From: Zanthoxylum bungeanum
Taxonomy: Eukaryota > Streptophyta > Magnoliopsida > Sapindales > Rutaceae
Assembly (NCBI GenBank): GCA_019454045.1
Contig: SKCR01017754.1
Location: 1 to 64,000 of the forward strand
DNA: 64,000 nt
Direction: 5' to 3'
Each line of letters starts with the position of its first letter. Positions within the stretch are counted from its first letter, which is position 1. A program made the position numbers and the translations under genes. The notes below the pieces were generated by a model that saw nothing but the letters and a program-made list of their open reading frames with translations, did not search any database and was not told the origin of the DNA. Below, piece after piece: positions 22,990-33,780 of the stretch.

Positions 22990-24640
22990 GTTGCTCTCCA
23001 TGCGGTTTTCCTAAGAGGAATTCCTATATGAAGTGGTAAGTGGGAAGAAAGTAAAACTCGATGAAAATCAGAGTAGTACTATTCCAGACACCGAGTCCTT
23101 TACAGAACACGAAAAGTTCATCAGAGATGAAACTGTACCACAATCTTCGAATACACAAGAACCGCGTAGGTCGGAGAGAGTCAGAAAACAACCTAGGAGG
23201 TATGGGTTTCTGATCTCACCTCATGTAGATATCAATCTTATTGAGGAAGACGAACCGACTACGTATGAGGAAGTGATACAAGGTATTGACTCCTTTTATG
23301 GCAAAGTGCCATGAAGTCCGAAATGGTTTCCACGTATACCAACTAAGTTTGGACACTGGTTGATGTACCAGAAGACATTGTGACTATTGGTACTAAATGA
23401 GTCTTCAAGGAAGACATACATAGATGGCAACATACAATTGTACACAGCTAGGCTTGTACAGAAAGGATATCGCCAACGACATAGTGTCGACTACGATGAA
23501 ACTTTTTCATTTGTTGCCATGATTAAATCCATTCGGATAATGCTTGCTATTGCTGCATATTTCATTTATGAAATATGACAGCTAGACACCAAAACCGCTT
23601 TCATTAACGGAAACCTGTTGGAGGATGTTTATATACAACATCCTGACGGTTTTGTCATGCCAAAAGATGCAAACAAGACTTGCAACTTAAATCGATCCAT
23701 TTATGGATTGAAGCAAGCATTGCGTTCTTGGAACCAAGGTTTTGATGTAATCATTATAGTATATGATTTTATTCAAAACAAAGATGATTCTTGTGTATAT
23801 AAGAAGGTTAGTGGGAGCACACTGATAATAAATGTCCTATAAGTTGATGATGTATTGCTTCTTAGCAATAACATTCCTATGATATAATCGGTGAAAGCTT
23901 GGCTTTCATTAAAATTCTCCATGGAATACCTGGGAGAAGCAGACTTTATTCTAGGAAAAAAGATCTACTGGGATAGATCTAGAAAGCTGTTGACACTCTC
24001 TCAGTGTTCGTACGTTTTGAAATGTACGTGACCTGATGTCTCATATGCTTTGAGCATATGTAGATGCAATCAGGGCAATCCAAGTGATGGTCACTGGATT
24101 GATGTAAAGAACATCCTTGAATATCTTGGACGAACTAAGGATGCAATCTGGGAATATGGGGAAATGAGAACTTGAGGTGACTAGGTTCACCGCTGCAAAT
24201 TTCCAAACCGATAAAAATGACTGTAAGTCGCAATAAGGGTACGTATATAGTTTGAATAACGGAACAGTGAGCTGAAAATCTTCCAAGCAAGATACTGTTG
24301 CCGAATAAACAACAAGAGCGGAACATTGATGCAGCTGAGGCAGCAAAAGAAGCATTTTGGATCTATAAAATTCCTAATTAGATTAAGAGTAGTTCTGTTA
24401 ACAGCTGAGCTAGACTACAGCGCAGGCTAAAGAATCGCGGTCTCATCAATGATCCAAGTATGTACTTCGACTAATTCATCTGATTCGTAAGATCATACAC
24501 CGTGGCGATGTGATGATCGAATAAATCGCATCAGATGATAACCTTGAAAATACGCTGACGAAAGCTGTTTCTCAGCAGAAGTTTGAGCAACTCGTACATA
24601 ATTCAGGTGTTAGACATTTGAGTGATTAGCTATAGGCCAA
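22990..24640 (+). pseudogene. Copia-A reverse transcriptase and RNase H remnants
   Basis: RRSERVRKQPRRYGF (23170-23210) is the linker before RT. ARLVQKGYRQRHSVDYDETF (23450-23510), QLDTKTAFINGNLLEDVYI (23580-23640) and IYGLKQALRSWNQGF (23700-23745) are core RT motifs. At about 23840 the YVDD active site reads stop-VDD: the tyrosine codon is TAA. SLKFSMEYLGEADFILG follows at 23905-23960. RNase H fragments run to about 24620, ending VSQQKFEQLVHNSGVRH. Many stops are present. Confidence 0.85.
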
Positions 24641-24649
24641 GTGTGAGAT

Positions 24650-27600
24650 TGTTGGACAATTATGACCCATAGCATCACTATTTGTACAGAACATGGTGTT
24701 GTTGCACAAATTAACTATGTGACAAAGGTAATTGCTCTTTTATCATTTGTAATTGGATTACTTGGATATATAAATGATAAAAGTCAATATGATTAGTACC
24801 GGGTTAATAAGATATGAGACAATATTAATCCACGTAAAGTTTAATCATTAAATATCCATAGTCGTAGTATTATCGAGACTGGACATCGATAATGCGGAAT
24901 AGGCTAGTATTACACTTGTGCGTGTTATGGAAGCGTAATGACATAGTTCTCATATATTTGGGTATTGGATACTCATGCAAGTGTAATAGGAGGTTATGTT
25001 TACCGATGGTATGGAAACAGCTTCGCTCTGGATAGACCCCTCGGAATCCCATTGGTAGTATGACTATATGTCTATGAGAATCTAAATCAGGGTAGGTGTA
25101 TTTGGTCTAAACCTGAGACTTGCATCGCTAATACTTGCGACAATCAGTATACTTTGGTTTTGGTCGTCCGGGGCTTTAACAGGTTCTGTGTACGCCTCTT
25201 CTGGATATACTGAGAATCGTAGTGTATTGGGTGTGATATCAAGATGGAAGTATCACTTCAGTCATATGGAGATGATGATCACGCAAGGATACAGAACTGG
25301 TACTCTAAGTGTTATAGCCATCGGTGAAGTATGACTAGGTCATGATTTTCCGATCATAAAGAGACTAGTTGCTAGTGATCTGATATATGCTTCGTACGGG
25401 GCAGACACAACTCCAGCCCCAGGCCTAACATGTGACATTTGATACTAGATCGTAATACGCAATACTACGTATACTACGCCTGACAAAGATCTTGTATTCC
25501 GTAGAAGAATATTTCTAGAGAATTGGGTAGGCATGGTGCTTTGCTAGAAGCCAATCATGTCTTGTAAATCGGTAAGTACGTGGTACCGGGTACGCACGCG
25601 TTCGGATAGTCCGATGATCGTATTTACTGCCAACATATCCAGTGATCTCTTGGGTCGCATCACAAAGATTCACCGATGATATTTGACTCGAACAATATTA
25701 ATCTGGGATTAATTAAGAGAGAGAAAATTAATCTGGGATTAATTATGGCAAGAATTAATCTGGGATTAATTATCAGTGAAAGAATTAATCTGGGATTAAT
25801 TGTATCGAAAATTTATCTGAGATTAAATTTGTCGAGAGGAGAGAACGTGATTAATTTGGAATTAATCGGCAAAGTAAATTTAATGGTGAAATTGGATTTT
25901 ACTATTTAATTTATTTAATTGAGCTAAAATAATATATTAGATATATTAATTGAAATTTGATTTCAATACGGAATTAAAATTGGATTTTAATTCAAGCGAA
26001 CGAATTAATTTAGAATTAATTCGTAAGCAAGTTCTGTAATAATTTTGTGAGACATTATTATTTAATTAAATTAGATTTAATTACGTCGCGACGGAAAATT
26101 CGTTTATTCGGAATAAACGAACCAAAGCCCGAAGTGTGTAGTCTCACCCAACTTGAATTTTGAATTTAAGTGTGGGACCCACCAACTTACATCACTAGTC
26201 AATCTAGTTGATAGAAGTGGTTGTAAGTATTTAAATGAAACTTATACAACACACTTAGACTTTGCCTTGGAAAAAAAGTAAAAGAAATATAATTAAAGAA
26301 TTTTTTGGAAAATCATTATTTATTTCTCTTTCGTCATGGCCGATTGGCCACTGTCTTTCATTATTATTCATTTTGGCTGAAGGCCTCAAAATTGAATTGA
26401 ATGGCCTCTGACTTTTGCTTTTAAGGCCGAATAAGAAAGAAAAGAGCATGGCTCTCTTTTTCTTTGAAAAAGCCGAAAAGAACAAAAGCAATAGCTCTCT
26501 CTCTGATTTGGCAAAATTGACTTCTTTCTTTGACAAAGGCCGAATGGCCTCTAAAGTGTAGCATGGCCGAATGGCCTAATTCACCAAAGACAAATTGTTT
26601 CCTCTCTCTTGGGTAAATTTGTTTCTCCTTGGGAGATAAAATTTGTTCTTTTTAGCATATATGGGAGTCAAATGAAGGTGATAGGGATACTCACCCATAA
26701 GCTTTGAAGCTTCAACATCCATGGAAATTTTGAAAGTCAAAGCCGATTAATGTAAATTTATTCCGCAAACTTCTTGATTTATGTTGGAAAAAATGCTTAT
26801 GAGTAAGCATTTTGAGGCTCAATTTTAAGCATGGTCCACTTCGTGTTAGTGGTTGTTATTGAATGATTCGGATACTCCTCCGTGAGTACTTCGAAATGGT
26901 ATATTCATATGCTTAAAATGGTGCTTGGGTGAATGAGAAATTGTTGCTCAAAGTTCACCCATTGGTGTTGGAAAATAAAGAAAAGTAAGCTTGTCCCATA
27001 TGGGAAAGCTATAGAGTGAATATTATGCTTATATATGATTGCTCATATGTAGATGGGTAAGATTTATAAGGATAGAGGCTCTCTCTACGTGCGCGGGGGG
27101 GGGGGGGGGGTGCAAATCAAATCCGAATCAAGCTTGGCTCGCGTGTCCTGCGTACACGAATGCCGGACCAAATTGAGCGGGCCTGGCCCAGCCAATTTTT
27201 GGATGTCTCTTTATTTTTTCCAAGCCTTTTTATGTTCCATAACAGTTGAATCAATGACAATTAATCAACTTTGTGGTTACAATTTGAGATTAATGACATT
27301 AATCAACTTGATGGTTACAACAAGTGTAAAGCCTCTCATTGATGAAACTTAATTGCCATGTTATTTTCTTTTAATATAGTAGTGTTTTCGTTTTTTAGAA
27401 ATATATACATTACACACAAGAGAAAATTGTTATTACGAAAATCTTTTGAGAGAGAGTTCAAGCACTTCAGGTGTTCGTTGAAGTCGGACTTGGTGGTGCC
27501 CAATTTCGTCTATTTTTCCGTTGCATCCTGGGAAACAGACGTCTCGCGCTCTACTGCACCGATCGGTAGGGGACAAATTTGTTTTAAGGAGATTGTTGCC

Positions 27601-27847
27601 ACATCAACAAGCCTCGGAATTCTTCCTGTTGCTGATCTGTGCCTTATTCTCAACTCACTGCCTGCAATTGTCTTCTATTTTATTTGTATTGTTGATTACT
27701 GTATCACTTTTGTTAATTGTACTTTTGTGGTCAGTTTACTGTCTGTTCAAAGTCCGTTGTAAGTACACAGTAAACAAATAAGTTGTAATAATTTATTCAC
27801 ACTAATCACGCTTAGAGATCTCGTGGCATGTTCTAGGAACACTAACA
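24650..27847 (+). repeat. 3' LTR of copia-A, with nested solo LTR
   Basis: It matches the 5' LTR at both ends. The extra 1014 bp at 26782-27795 accounts for the length difference, leaving about 2184 bp. Confidence 0.9.
26782..27790 (+). mobile_element. Solo LTR of another retrotransposon inside the copia-A 3' LTR
   Basis: About 1009 bp starting TGTTGGAAAAAATGC and ending GTTGTAATA, flanked by the 5-bp repeat ATTTA (26777-26781 and 27791-27795). The 5' LTR of copia-A lacks it. The end TA rather than CA is probably a later C-to-T change. A run of 16 G lies at 27095-27110. No internal domain or second LTR is seen. Confidence 0.75.
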
Positions 27848-27985
27848 GAAAGTACGTTGGCGACGCTAAATGTTATAATTTTAACGTCATTTTTTCTGTC
27901 GACGCTAAATTATATATTTAGCAATGATTTACTTGGCACGCTAAATCTTTAGATGCTAAAAAGTTAATTTTTCAACTATAACCTA

Positions 27986-28596
27986 AAGCAGGTGCCAACT
28001 TCTTTTCTAACTATTTAATATTTGTAAGGGATAAGAACTTACATACTTTCTAATTAAGTCAAGACACGATATAGGAATAAGACAGCCTGCTCAAGAATCA
28101 GGAAATGAAGGCTGAATTATATATTGGAATATAAAACGACATTTTTTTCCCAATGTGAGGTGGTGTCACATTCCATTAACATAATATCAAAGCGAATATT
28201 TTCCAAATTATCGTTTAAAACAAAAACTAATTACAAAGGAACAAAGAAATAAGATAAAAAAAAGAAAAGTTTGAGTTTCTACGTTTTTTTTTTCTTTTGA
28301 ATTATTTTGTCCTCCTTGATTCATCAGTAACCACTCCATGATATAGACAATTAGCACATCAACTAATCCTCATTAAACATATTTAAAATACTCAAAATAT
28401 ATTTGTCATCCACTTACATTTTTGCTAAAAGTTTCTCAGTCTCTATAAGAGACAAGTTCAATTCTCATTTCTCTAAGTTCAATTCTTTTGAAAGTTTCTC
28501 AAAGTATGTGTCAATCATTTGCTTGGTGAATTTGGTTTTTTGTAGACATGGTTTTTTTAAGTAAAGGAAATGGGAATCTAGGGCAAGAATAAAGTA
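27986..28596 (+). promoter_or_regulatory. Intergenic DNA and probable promoter of the RING-H2 gene
   Basis: No coding sequence is seen. A/T-rich with a TATA-like CTATAAGAGA at about 28443-28452, roughly 150 bp before the start codon. The exact transcription start cannot be read. Confidence 0.4.
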
Positions 28597-29253
28597 ATGA
28601 GCAATAAGAATGTTGGTTGGAATCTTGCATCCAAGGTTATGGTAATGGCTATTGTCATATCAGTGATCTTGTTATTTCTAGCGATTGGGGCATTGATCTT
28701 AATTCATATTTGTCTAGTTGCAAGAACATTTAGTAGGCTTAGCAATGGTGGTGGTGGCGGCGGTGGTATAATTGAAAGAGGCAGCAATGGAAGCACAAGC
28801 ATGTCTCGAGATGATGTAGAGAAGCTTCCTTGCTATGATTATTTAGCAAAGAGCAGTAAAGGAAGTAGCCCTATTGAATGTTCGGTTTGTTTGGAAAACT
28901 TCAAGAAAGGTGACAAGTGTAGGTTGCTGCCTACATGCACCCACAGCTTTCATGCTCAATGTGTTGATACATGGCTTTTGAAGAACCCTAATTGTCCGAT
29001 TTGTCGAACACCGGCTGGTTCTAGGAGATTTGATGAAGAAATTAGTAGCCGTTTCAGTGATATTGATGTAGAGTTAATTAGACAAGAAGAGGGCATGCCA
29101 CCAACAGAAAGTAGCAGAGAGTTGAATGATATTATTAGAATTAATGAGACTCAGTTATTGGGACACTCACAAAACCAAACAAATCTTGATGTGGCTGATC
29201 AGCTTGGTCCAAATCCTTTTCCTTTGGCTGATTCTTCATTGGAAAATGTTTAA
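28597..29253 (+). CDS. RING-H2 finger E3 ubiquitin ligase, ATL-type
   Basis: A 218-residue single-exon ORF with no lesions. Residues 11-42 form one strongly hydrophobic membrane segment, followed by a glycine run (about 51-57). Residues 94-137 are the RING-H2 domain (CSVC at 94-97, then C-x-H-x2-H-x2-C ending in CVDTW, and CPIC at 134-137), which binds two zinc ions and recruits an E2. The order membrane segment, short basic linker, RING-H2, variable C-terminus is that of plant ATL proteins; DVEKLPCYDY stands where ATLs have their GLD region. It likely ubiquitinates target proteins at a membrane, but targets are unknown. The ATG at 28597 gives the N-terminus directly before the membrane segment. 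It is the only intact host-like gene, between the CACTA end and Athila copy 2. The subfamily is not certain. Confidence 0.92.
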   Translation: MSNKNVGWNLASKVMVMAIVISVILLFLAIGALILIHICLVARTFSRLSNGGGGGGGIIERGSNGSTSMSRDDVEKLPCYDYLAKSSKGSSPIECSVCLENFKKGDKCRLLPTCTHSFHAQCVDTWLLKNPNCPICRTPAGSRRFDEEISSRFSDIDVELIRQEEGMPPTESSRELNDIIRINETQLLGHSQNQTNLDVADQLGPNPFPLADSSLENV

Positions 29254-29303
29254 TGAGATTGCTTGACTTGTAAATTTTTGAATGACAAATGTTGAAGTGG
29301 TGA

Positions 29304-29312
29304 ATAAAATGT
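29304..29312 (+). terminator. Probable polyadenylation signal of the RING-H2 gene
   Basis: GAATAAAATG about 50 bp after the stop, within A/T-rich sequence. This is a plant-like near-upstream element. Confidence 0.5.
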
Positions 29313-29478
29313 AATAAGGTGTTTTTGCTTTGTTTTTTTTGTTTTTTTTTTTAAAATAAAAATTAGGATTTCAGCACAATTTTTTGCAGATTTGGCTGAT
29401 GAATTGTTGTTCTTTTTGACTTTTCCATGAATATTTTCAATCTAATGTGGATCCATTGCCGAGTTGTTGTAAGCTTTA

Positions 29479-29564
29479 GAAGAAAATTAAGCTCGACAAT
29501 TTAACTGAGAAGGAAACCAAAGTAGCAAATGAAGATGAGTTTGAAGAATTTGATATCAATCAAG
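29479..29564 (+). pseudogene. Possible DSS1/SEM1-like exon fragment
   Basis: An open reading of about 28 codons contains the acidic string ANEDEFEEFDINQ and is followed by a splice-donor-like GTAATTTT. DEFEEF(E/D)I(N/D) is a hallmark of the small proteasome and BRCA2-associated protein DSS1/SEM1. No ATG and no tryptophan-rich second exon are found before Athila copy 2, so this is at most a fragment. The rest of 29565-29951 is A/T-rich with no gene seen. Confidence 0.3.
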
Positions 29565-29956
29565 GTAATTTTTAATATCATTCTTTTTTTATTTTCTGTT
29601 TCTGGCCGGTATTTCTTATTATTGCTATTTATTTAGAATATTAATCGCATAAGCATGGGAGACTCAATCCCGCTAAAGATACAACCAACTCTTACGAGGA
29701 GTTGTTGAAAAGTTATAGGTGAGCAAAATGAGAAATGTCAATTTTTTTTTTCGGTGCATTTAAAGATTATATTTTTTTTTAAAAAAAGGGGAAATCATTA
29801 AATTATAATTCTTAAAAGAATAAAATGAAAAAAAAATGGTCTTCCCTTTGTCTTAGTTTTGTTCACTTATCATTTAGCTAATTTTCTTTTTATTTATTTA
29901 TTTATTAATTCTATACTATTTTGTGGCTAGCTTATAGTTGAAATTCATTAGTTTAA

Positions 29957-30540
29957 TGATGAGTGGTAAATGTATCACTATTTCTCACTCATTTGACCTA
30001 ATATTTTGAATAGATTCTTGAGTTTTGTGAATATTTTGATGTGTTTTGTGTTATTTTGTAGATAAATAAAGTTTCAGGACATTCTGGAGGTGATTTGGGG
30101 CAAAAATAGTGAAAAATGACAAAAATGGCAAAATGGTCATTTTGCGCGTCGCGTCGCCTAACGTGCGCCACTCCATGCTAACATACGCCGGGGACACGTG
30201 TCAAAATCTGAGAAGTTTGACTCTGCTAACGTGCGTCGTGCCACGTGTCAACATCACAGCCTATCTGCTAACGTGCGCTGTGCCACTTGTCATCATCCTA
30301 TGGTGCCGACAATCGCCATCGCCATGTGTCACCCCACATGTCAGCCACGTCATCATCAGCCAATCACAGCGTGCCACGTGTCGCAATCTTACGGTGCCGA
30401 CAATCTTCATCGCCACGTCAGCTCAATCATTCAGCTCCCAGTCGCCTCTGCCACGTGTCACCTTATCACCTTATCCATTGCCACATGTTGAGATCTCCGC
30501 ATTCCATGTCGCCAATCACGCGCGGCGTGACGCGAGCTTG
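29957..30540 (+). repeat. Tandem duplicate of U3 in the 5' LTR of copy 2
   Basis: It begins with the LTR start TGATGAGTGGTAAATG and stops about 30 bp before the place where the TATA box would follow. The next base, 30541, begins the LTR again. Since TTTAA flanks 29957 and not 30541, the duplicate belongs to this element and is not a neighbour. Confidence 0.8.
30180..30510 (+). promoter_or_regulatory. Array of G-box/ABRE-like motifs in U3 (duplicate part)
   Basis: CCACGTGTC, CCACTTGTC and CCACGTCATC-type motifs with an ACGTG core recur every 20-50 bp, interspersed with CCAATCAC (CCAAT boxes). The same array is at about 32862-33255 and 43190-43560. Such cores are known plant bZIP/bHLH binding sites; activity here is inferred. 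Confidence 0.6.
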
Positions 30541-30801
30541 TGATGAGTGGTAAATATATCACTATTTCCCACTCATTTGACCTAATATTTTGAATAGATT
30601 CTTGAGTTTTGTGAATATTTTGATGTGTTTTGTGTTATTTTCTAGATAAATAAAGTTTCAGGACATTCTGTAGGTGATTTAGGGCTAAAATAGCAAAAAA
30701 GGACAAAAAGGACAAAATCATCATTTTGCGCGTCGCGACGCGCAATCCTTTGGCGTCGCGATGCCTAACGTGCGCCGCTCAATGCTAACATGCACCGGGG
30801 A

Positions 30802-32858
30802 TGTTGGACAATTATGACCCATAGCGTCACTATTTGTACAGATCATGGTGTTGTTGTACAAATTAACTATGTGACAAAGGAGATTGCACTCTTACCATTT
30901 GTGATTAGATCACCCATATATATAAATGATAGGAGGTCCCTGTGATTTGTTCCTGGATTGAGAATGATATGAGACAATATCAATCCACGAAGGATAAATC
31001 ATTAAATATCCCTAGTCAGAGCATTATCGAGATTGGACATCGATGAATGCGTAAAAGACTAGTATTACACTTGTGCGCGTTGTGAGGGCACAACGACATA
31101 GTTCTCATATATTTGGGTATAAGATACTCATGCAAGTGTAATAGGAGGTTGTGTTTCACCGATGGTAAGGGAAACAACTTCGCTCTGGATAGACCCCATC
31201 GGAATTCCATTGGTAGTATGACTATGTGTCTATGGAAGTCCGAAATCAGGGTAGGTGTATTTGGTCTTAACCTGAGACTTGCACCGCTAATACTTGCGAC
31301 AATCAATATACTTTGGTTGCGGTCGTCCAGGGCTTTAACAGGTTCTGTGTACGCCAATGCTGGGTATATTGAGAATCGTAGTGTGTTGGGTGTGATGTCA
31401 AGACGGAAGTGTCACTCCAGTCATATGGTGATGATGATCGCGTAGGGATACAGAACTGGTTCTCTAAAAGGGTTGCAACCGTCGGGATAATATGACTTGG
31501 TCATGATTATCCGATATTAAAGAGACTAGTTGCTCGTCATCCGATTTGTGCTTCGTACGGGGCAGACACTGTACCAGCCCCAAGCCTTGCATGTGATCAT
31601 CTGATACTGGACAGAAATACGCAATACTACGTATACTACGCCTGATATAGATCCTTTATTCATGTAAGGATATTTCCGGAGAATTGGGTAGGCATGGCGC
31701 TTTGCTAGAGGCCAACCTTGTCTTGTAATTCGCTATAAACGTAGTACGAGATATTTACGTGTTCGGATAGTCCGACGACCGAATTTACTGCCAACATATC
31801 TGGGGATCTCATGGGTCACTTCCCAAAGATTCCCCGATGACGTATGACTCGCACTTTTAATTAATCTGGGATTAATTAGATGAGAGAGAAAATTAATCTG
31901 GGATTAATTGCGGAGATATTTTATCTGGGATAAAATATCTATTAAAGAGAGAGAACGATTAATTTGGAATTAATCGATTAATTAATATATTTGATATATT
32001 AAACGAAATTGGATTTCGACGCGGAATTGAAATTAGATTTTAATTCGGGCGAATGAGTTAATTTAGAATTAATTCGTTAGCGACGTGAATAGTGATTTCG
32101 CTAGGTATAATCATTTAATTAAGACGCAACGGAAAATTCGTTAATTTGGAATTAGCGAACCCGAGCCCGAGATTATTTGCGAGTGTATTCGCATTTCAAT
32201 TTGAATGCAGCACGCATGTCAAATCAAGCGTCAAATCGCTAGTCGCATCTACCGTCACATCAAGCGTCAAATCATGTCACTTTGAGTGATGTGACACTTG
32301 ATTGATTGATGTGATTGATTGAGTTGTTTGGTTAGTGAATGAGTGTGGAACACTAAAGGTTGGTGGAAAGCTTTTTGAAAGCTTAACAAGACATTAACTA
32401 TTTTTTAATATATGGTATATATGTCTTTGATTTTTGAAAATCAACACAACTCTCACAACTCTTCTCTCTCTCCAATCTCTTCTCATTCTCGCCCAAGAGG
32501 GCTGTTCTTGTTCTGGTTTACTGCGAAACCAGTGAAGAAAAATGGGAAGCAAAGTGAGATTTTGTGGCAAAATCGAGAGTGCTAGCACACTCCGGGATCA
32601 TGTGAAGGTGATAGGGAAGTCCACCAATGAGCCGAAAATCAAATCACGAAGCTTGGAGCATGATGATGTTGATCCACAAAGCCGAAACCAGTGAGCTTGG
32701 ACAGTGAACTGCCGTGACTGTGAGGAGAAAAAACTTGAAGTTTTGTTTGTTAAAGCGTCGCTCAACCGATCGATGTGAGTATTCCGCGACTTCCTCGATT
32801 GTATTCACTTATGTTTCATGCTTGTTTATTGATCTTAGGATGCTTAGAATCTCCAACA
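30802..32858 (+). mobile_element. Solo LTR of the copia-A family inside the Athila 5' LTR
   Basis: About 2057 bp starting TGTTGGACAATTATGACC and ending CTCCAACA. The perfect TSD GGGGA lies at 30797-30801 and 32859-32863. It matches the copia-A LTR along its length but with many differences, so it comes from a diverged relative. There is no internal domain. Confidence 0.88.
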
Positions 32859-32861
32859 GGG

Positions 32862-33255
32862 GACCCGTGTCAGAATCTGAGAAGTTTGCCTTTGCTAACG
32901 TGCGTCGTGCCACGTGTCAACATCACAACCCATCTGCTAACATGCGTCATGCCACGTGTCATCATCCGACGGTGCCGACAATCGCCATCGCCACGTGTCC
33001 CCACGTGTCAGCCACATCATCGCCATGTCAGCAGAAGACCGAGTCAACTTTGCCACGTCACCGTCACGTCATCATAAGCCAATCACAGCACGCCACGTGT
33101 CGCAATCATATGGTGCCGACAATCGCCATCGCCACTTGTCACCACGTCATTGCCACATCAGCTCAATCATTCAGCTCCCAGCCGCCTCTGCCACATGTCA
33201 CCTTATCACCTTATCCATTGCTACGTGTCGAGCTCTCCGCATTCCACATCGCCAA
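32862..33255 (+). promoter_or_regulatory. G-box/ABRE-like array in U3 of the 5' LTR
   Basis: At least six CCACGTGTC-type sites and several CCACGTCA sites lie upstream of the TATA box at 33291. In the intact LTR this would be the enhancer part of the promoter. Confidence 0.6.
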
Positions 33256-33574
33256 TCATGCGCGTCGCGATACGTCACCACCACCGAGGCCTATAAATTC
33301 AGCTCATTCTTCTGATTTCATATGTACCTTCCTCTCTGAATTCTCTGATGTAAATAAGGAGTTTGTATATAGTTTTCCTTAAATTTCAGTTTTATAATTA
33401 ATTTTTAGTTACTTTCTGAAATAATAATTTACTTTCTTTACTTTTTCAGTTTTTACTATTCAGTTTTGAGGAGGTAACTTCCCCCTACTATGGTGAAAAG
33501 TAAAACTTTTATTACTACTATTTAGATTACTCTCCCTTAATTATAATATATTCACTATTTAAAATTTGACTTAA

Positions 33575-33780
33575 CAATGATACCGCCATATTGGTCGGTT
33601 GGTAATCAATTATAAACTGGTTTTAATCTGACTAAGCATGGATACCGCCTGGTTGGTCGGTTGGTAATTTACCGCCTGTATGGCTGGTTTATGGACAAAT
33701 ATTGATACCGCCTTTATGGCAGGTCGGACTTAATTTGACTTAATCAGGTTACCGCCTATATGGCTGGTTGGTAATGCTAT
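33575..33780 (+). repeat. Short tandem repeats (ACCGCC...TTGGTCGGTTGGTAA)
   Basis: Five degenerate units of roughly 35-50 bp. Related units in minus orientation occur in the partial LTR at 63700-63800. The 3' LTR has lost this segment. Confidence 0.7.

Larger units (their letters stand above)
16878..27847 (+). mobile_element. Full-length Ty1/copia retrotransposon (copia-A), decayed coding region
   Basis: LTRs lie at 16878-19081 and 24650-27847. Both start TGTTGGACAATTATGAC and end AACA. The 5-bp TSD GAAAG is perfect (16873-16877 and 27848-27852). The primer-binding site TGGTATCAGAGCG starts at 19084. The coding order protease / integrase / RT / RNase H proves the copia type. Every domain has stops. 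The 3' LTR is about 1 kb longer than the 5' because a solo LTR of another family sits in it. A related solo LTR is at 30802-32858. Confidence 0.9.
16008..27985. mobile_element. Non-autonomous CACTA (En/Spm-type) transposon, split by copia-A
   Basis: It begins CACTACAAGAAAAT, the canonical plant CACTA terminus, at 16008. Multiple subterminal TTTAGCGTCGCCAA/TTGGCGACGCTAAA repeats follow in both orientations (16030-16165 and 16730-16860). The same subterminal repeats resume after the copia-A insertion, at 27853-27965 (TTGGCGACGCTAAAT, GTCGACGCTAAAT). The right terminus is degraded: near 27965-27985 I see only an ATTTTTCAACTATAA-like remnant. With copia-A removed the element is about 1 kb and has no transposase. 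Confidence 0.75.

Noticed and set aside
27053..27781. Open frames of 86-134 codons in 27053-27781
   Set aside because: They overlap each other inside the solo LTR at 26782-27790, have no recognisable domain, and one runs through a 16-G tract.
30109..33382. Ser/His/Cys-rich open frames of 90-220 codons in the Athila LTR (30109-30543, 32714-33382, 43255-43609)
   Set aside because: They are translations of the G-box/CCAAT repeat array inside U3, appear in several overlapping frames, have no domain, and sit upstream of the LTR TATA box.
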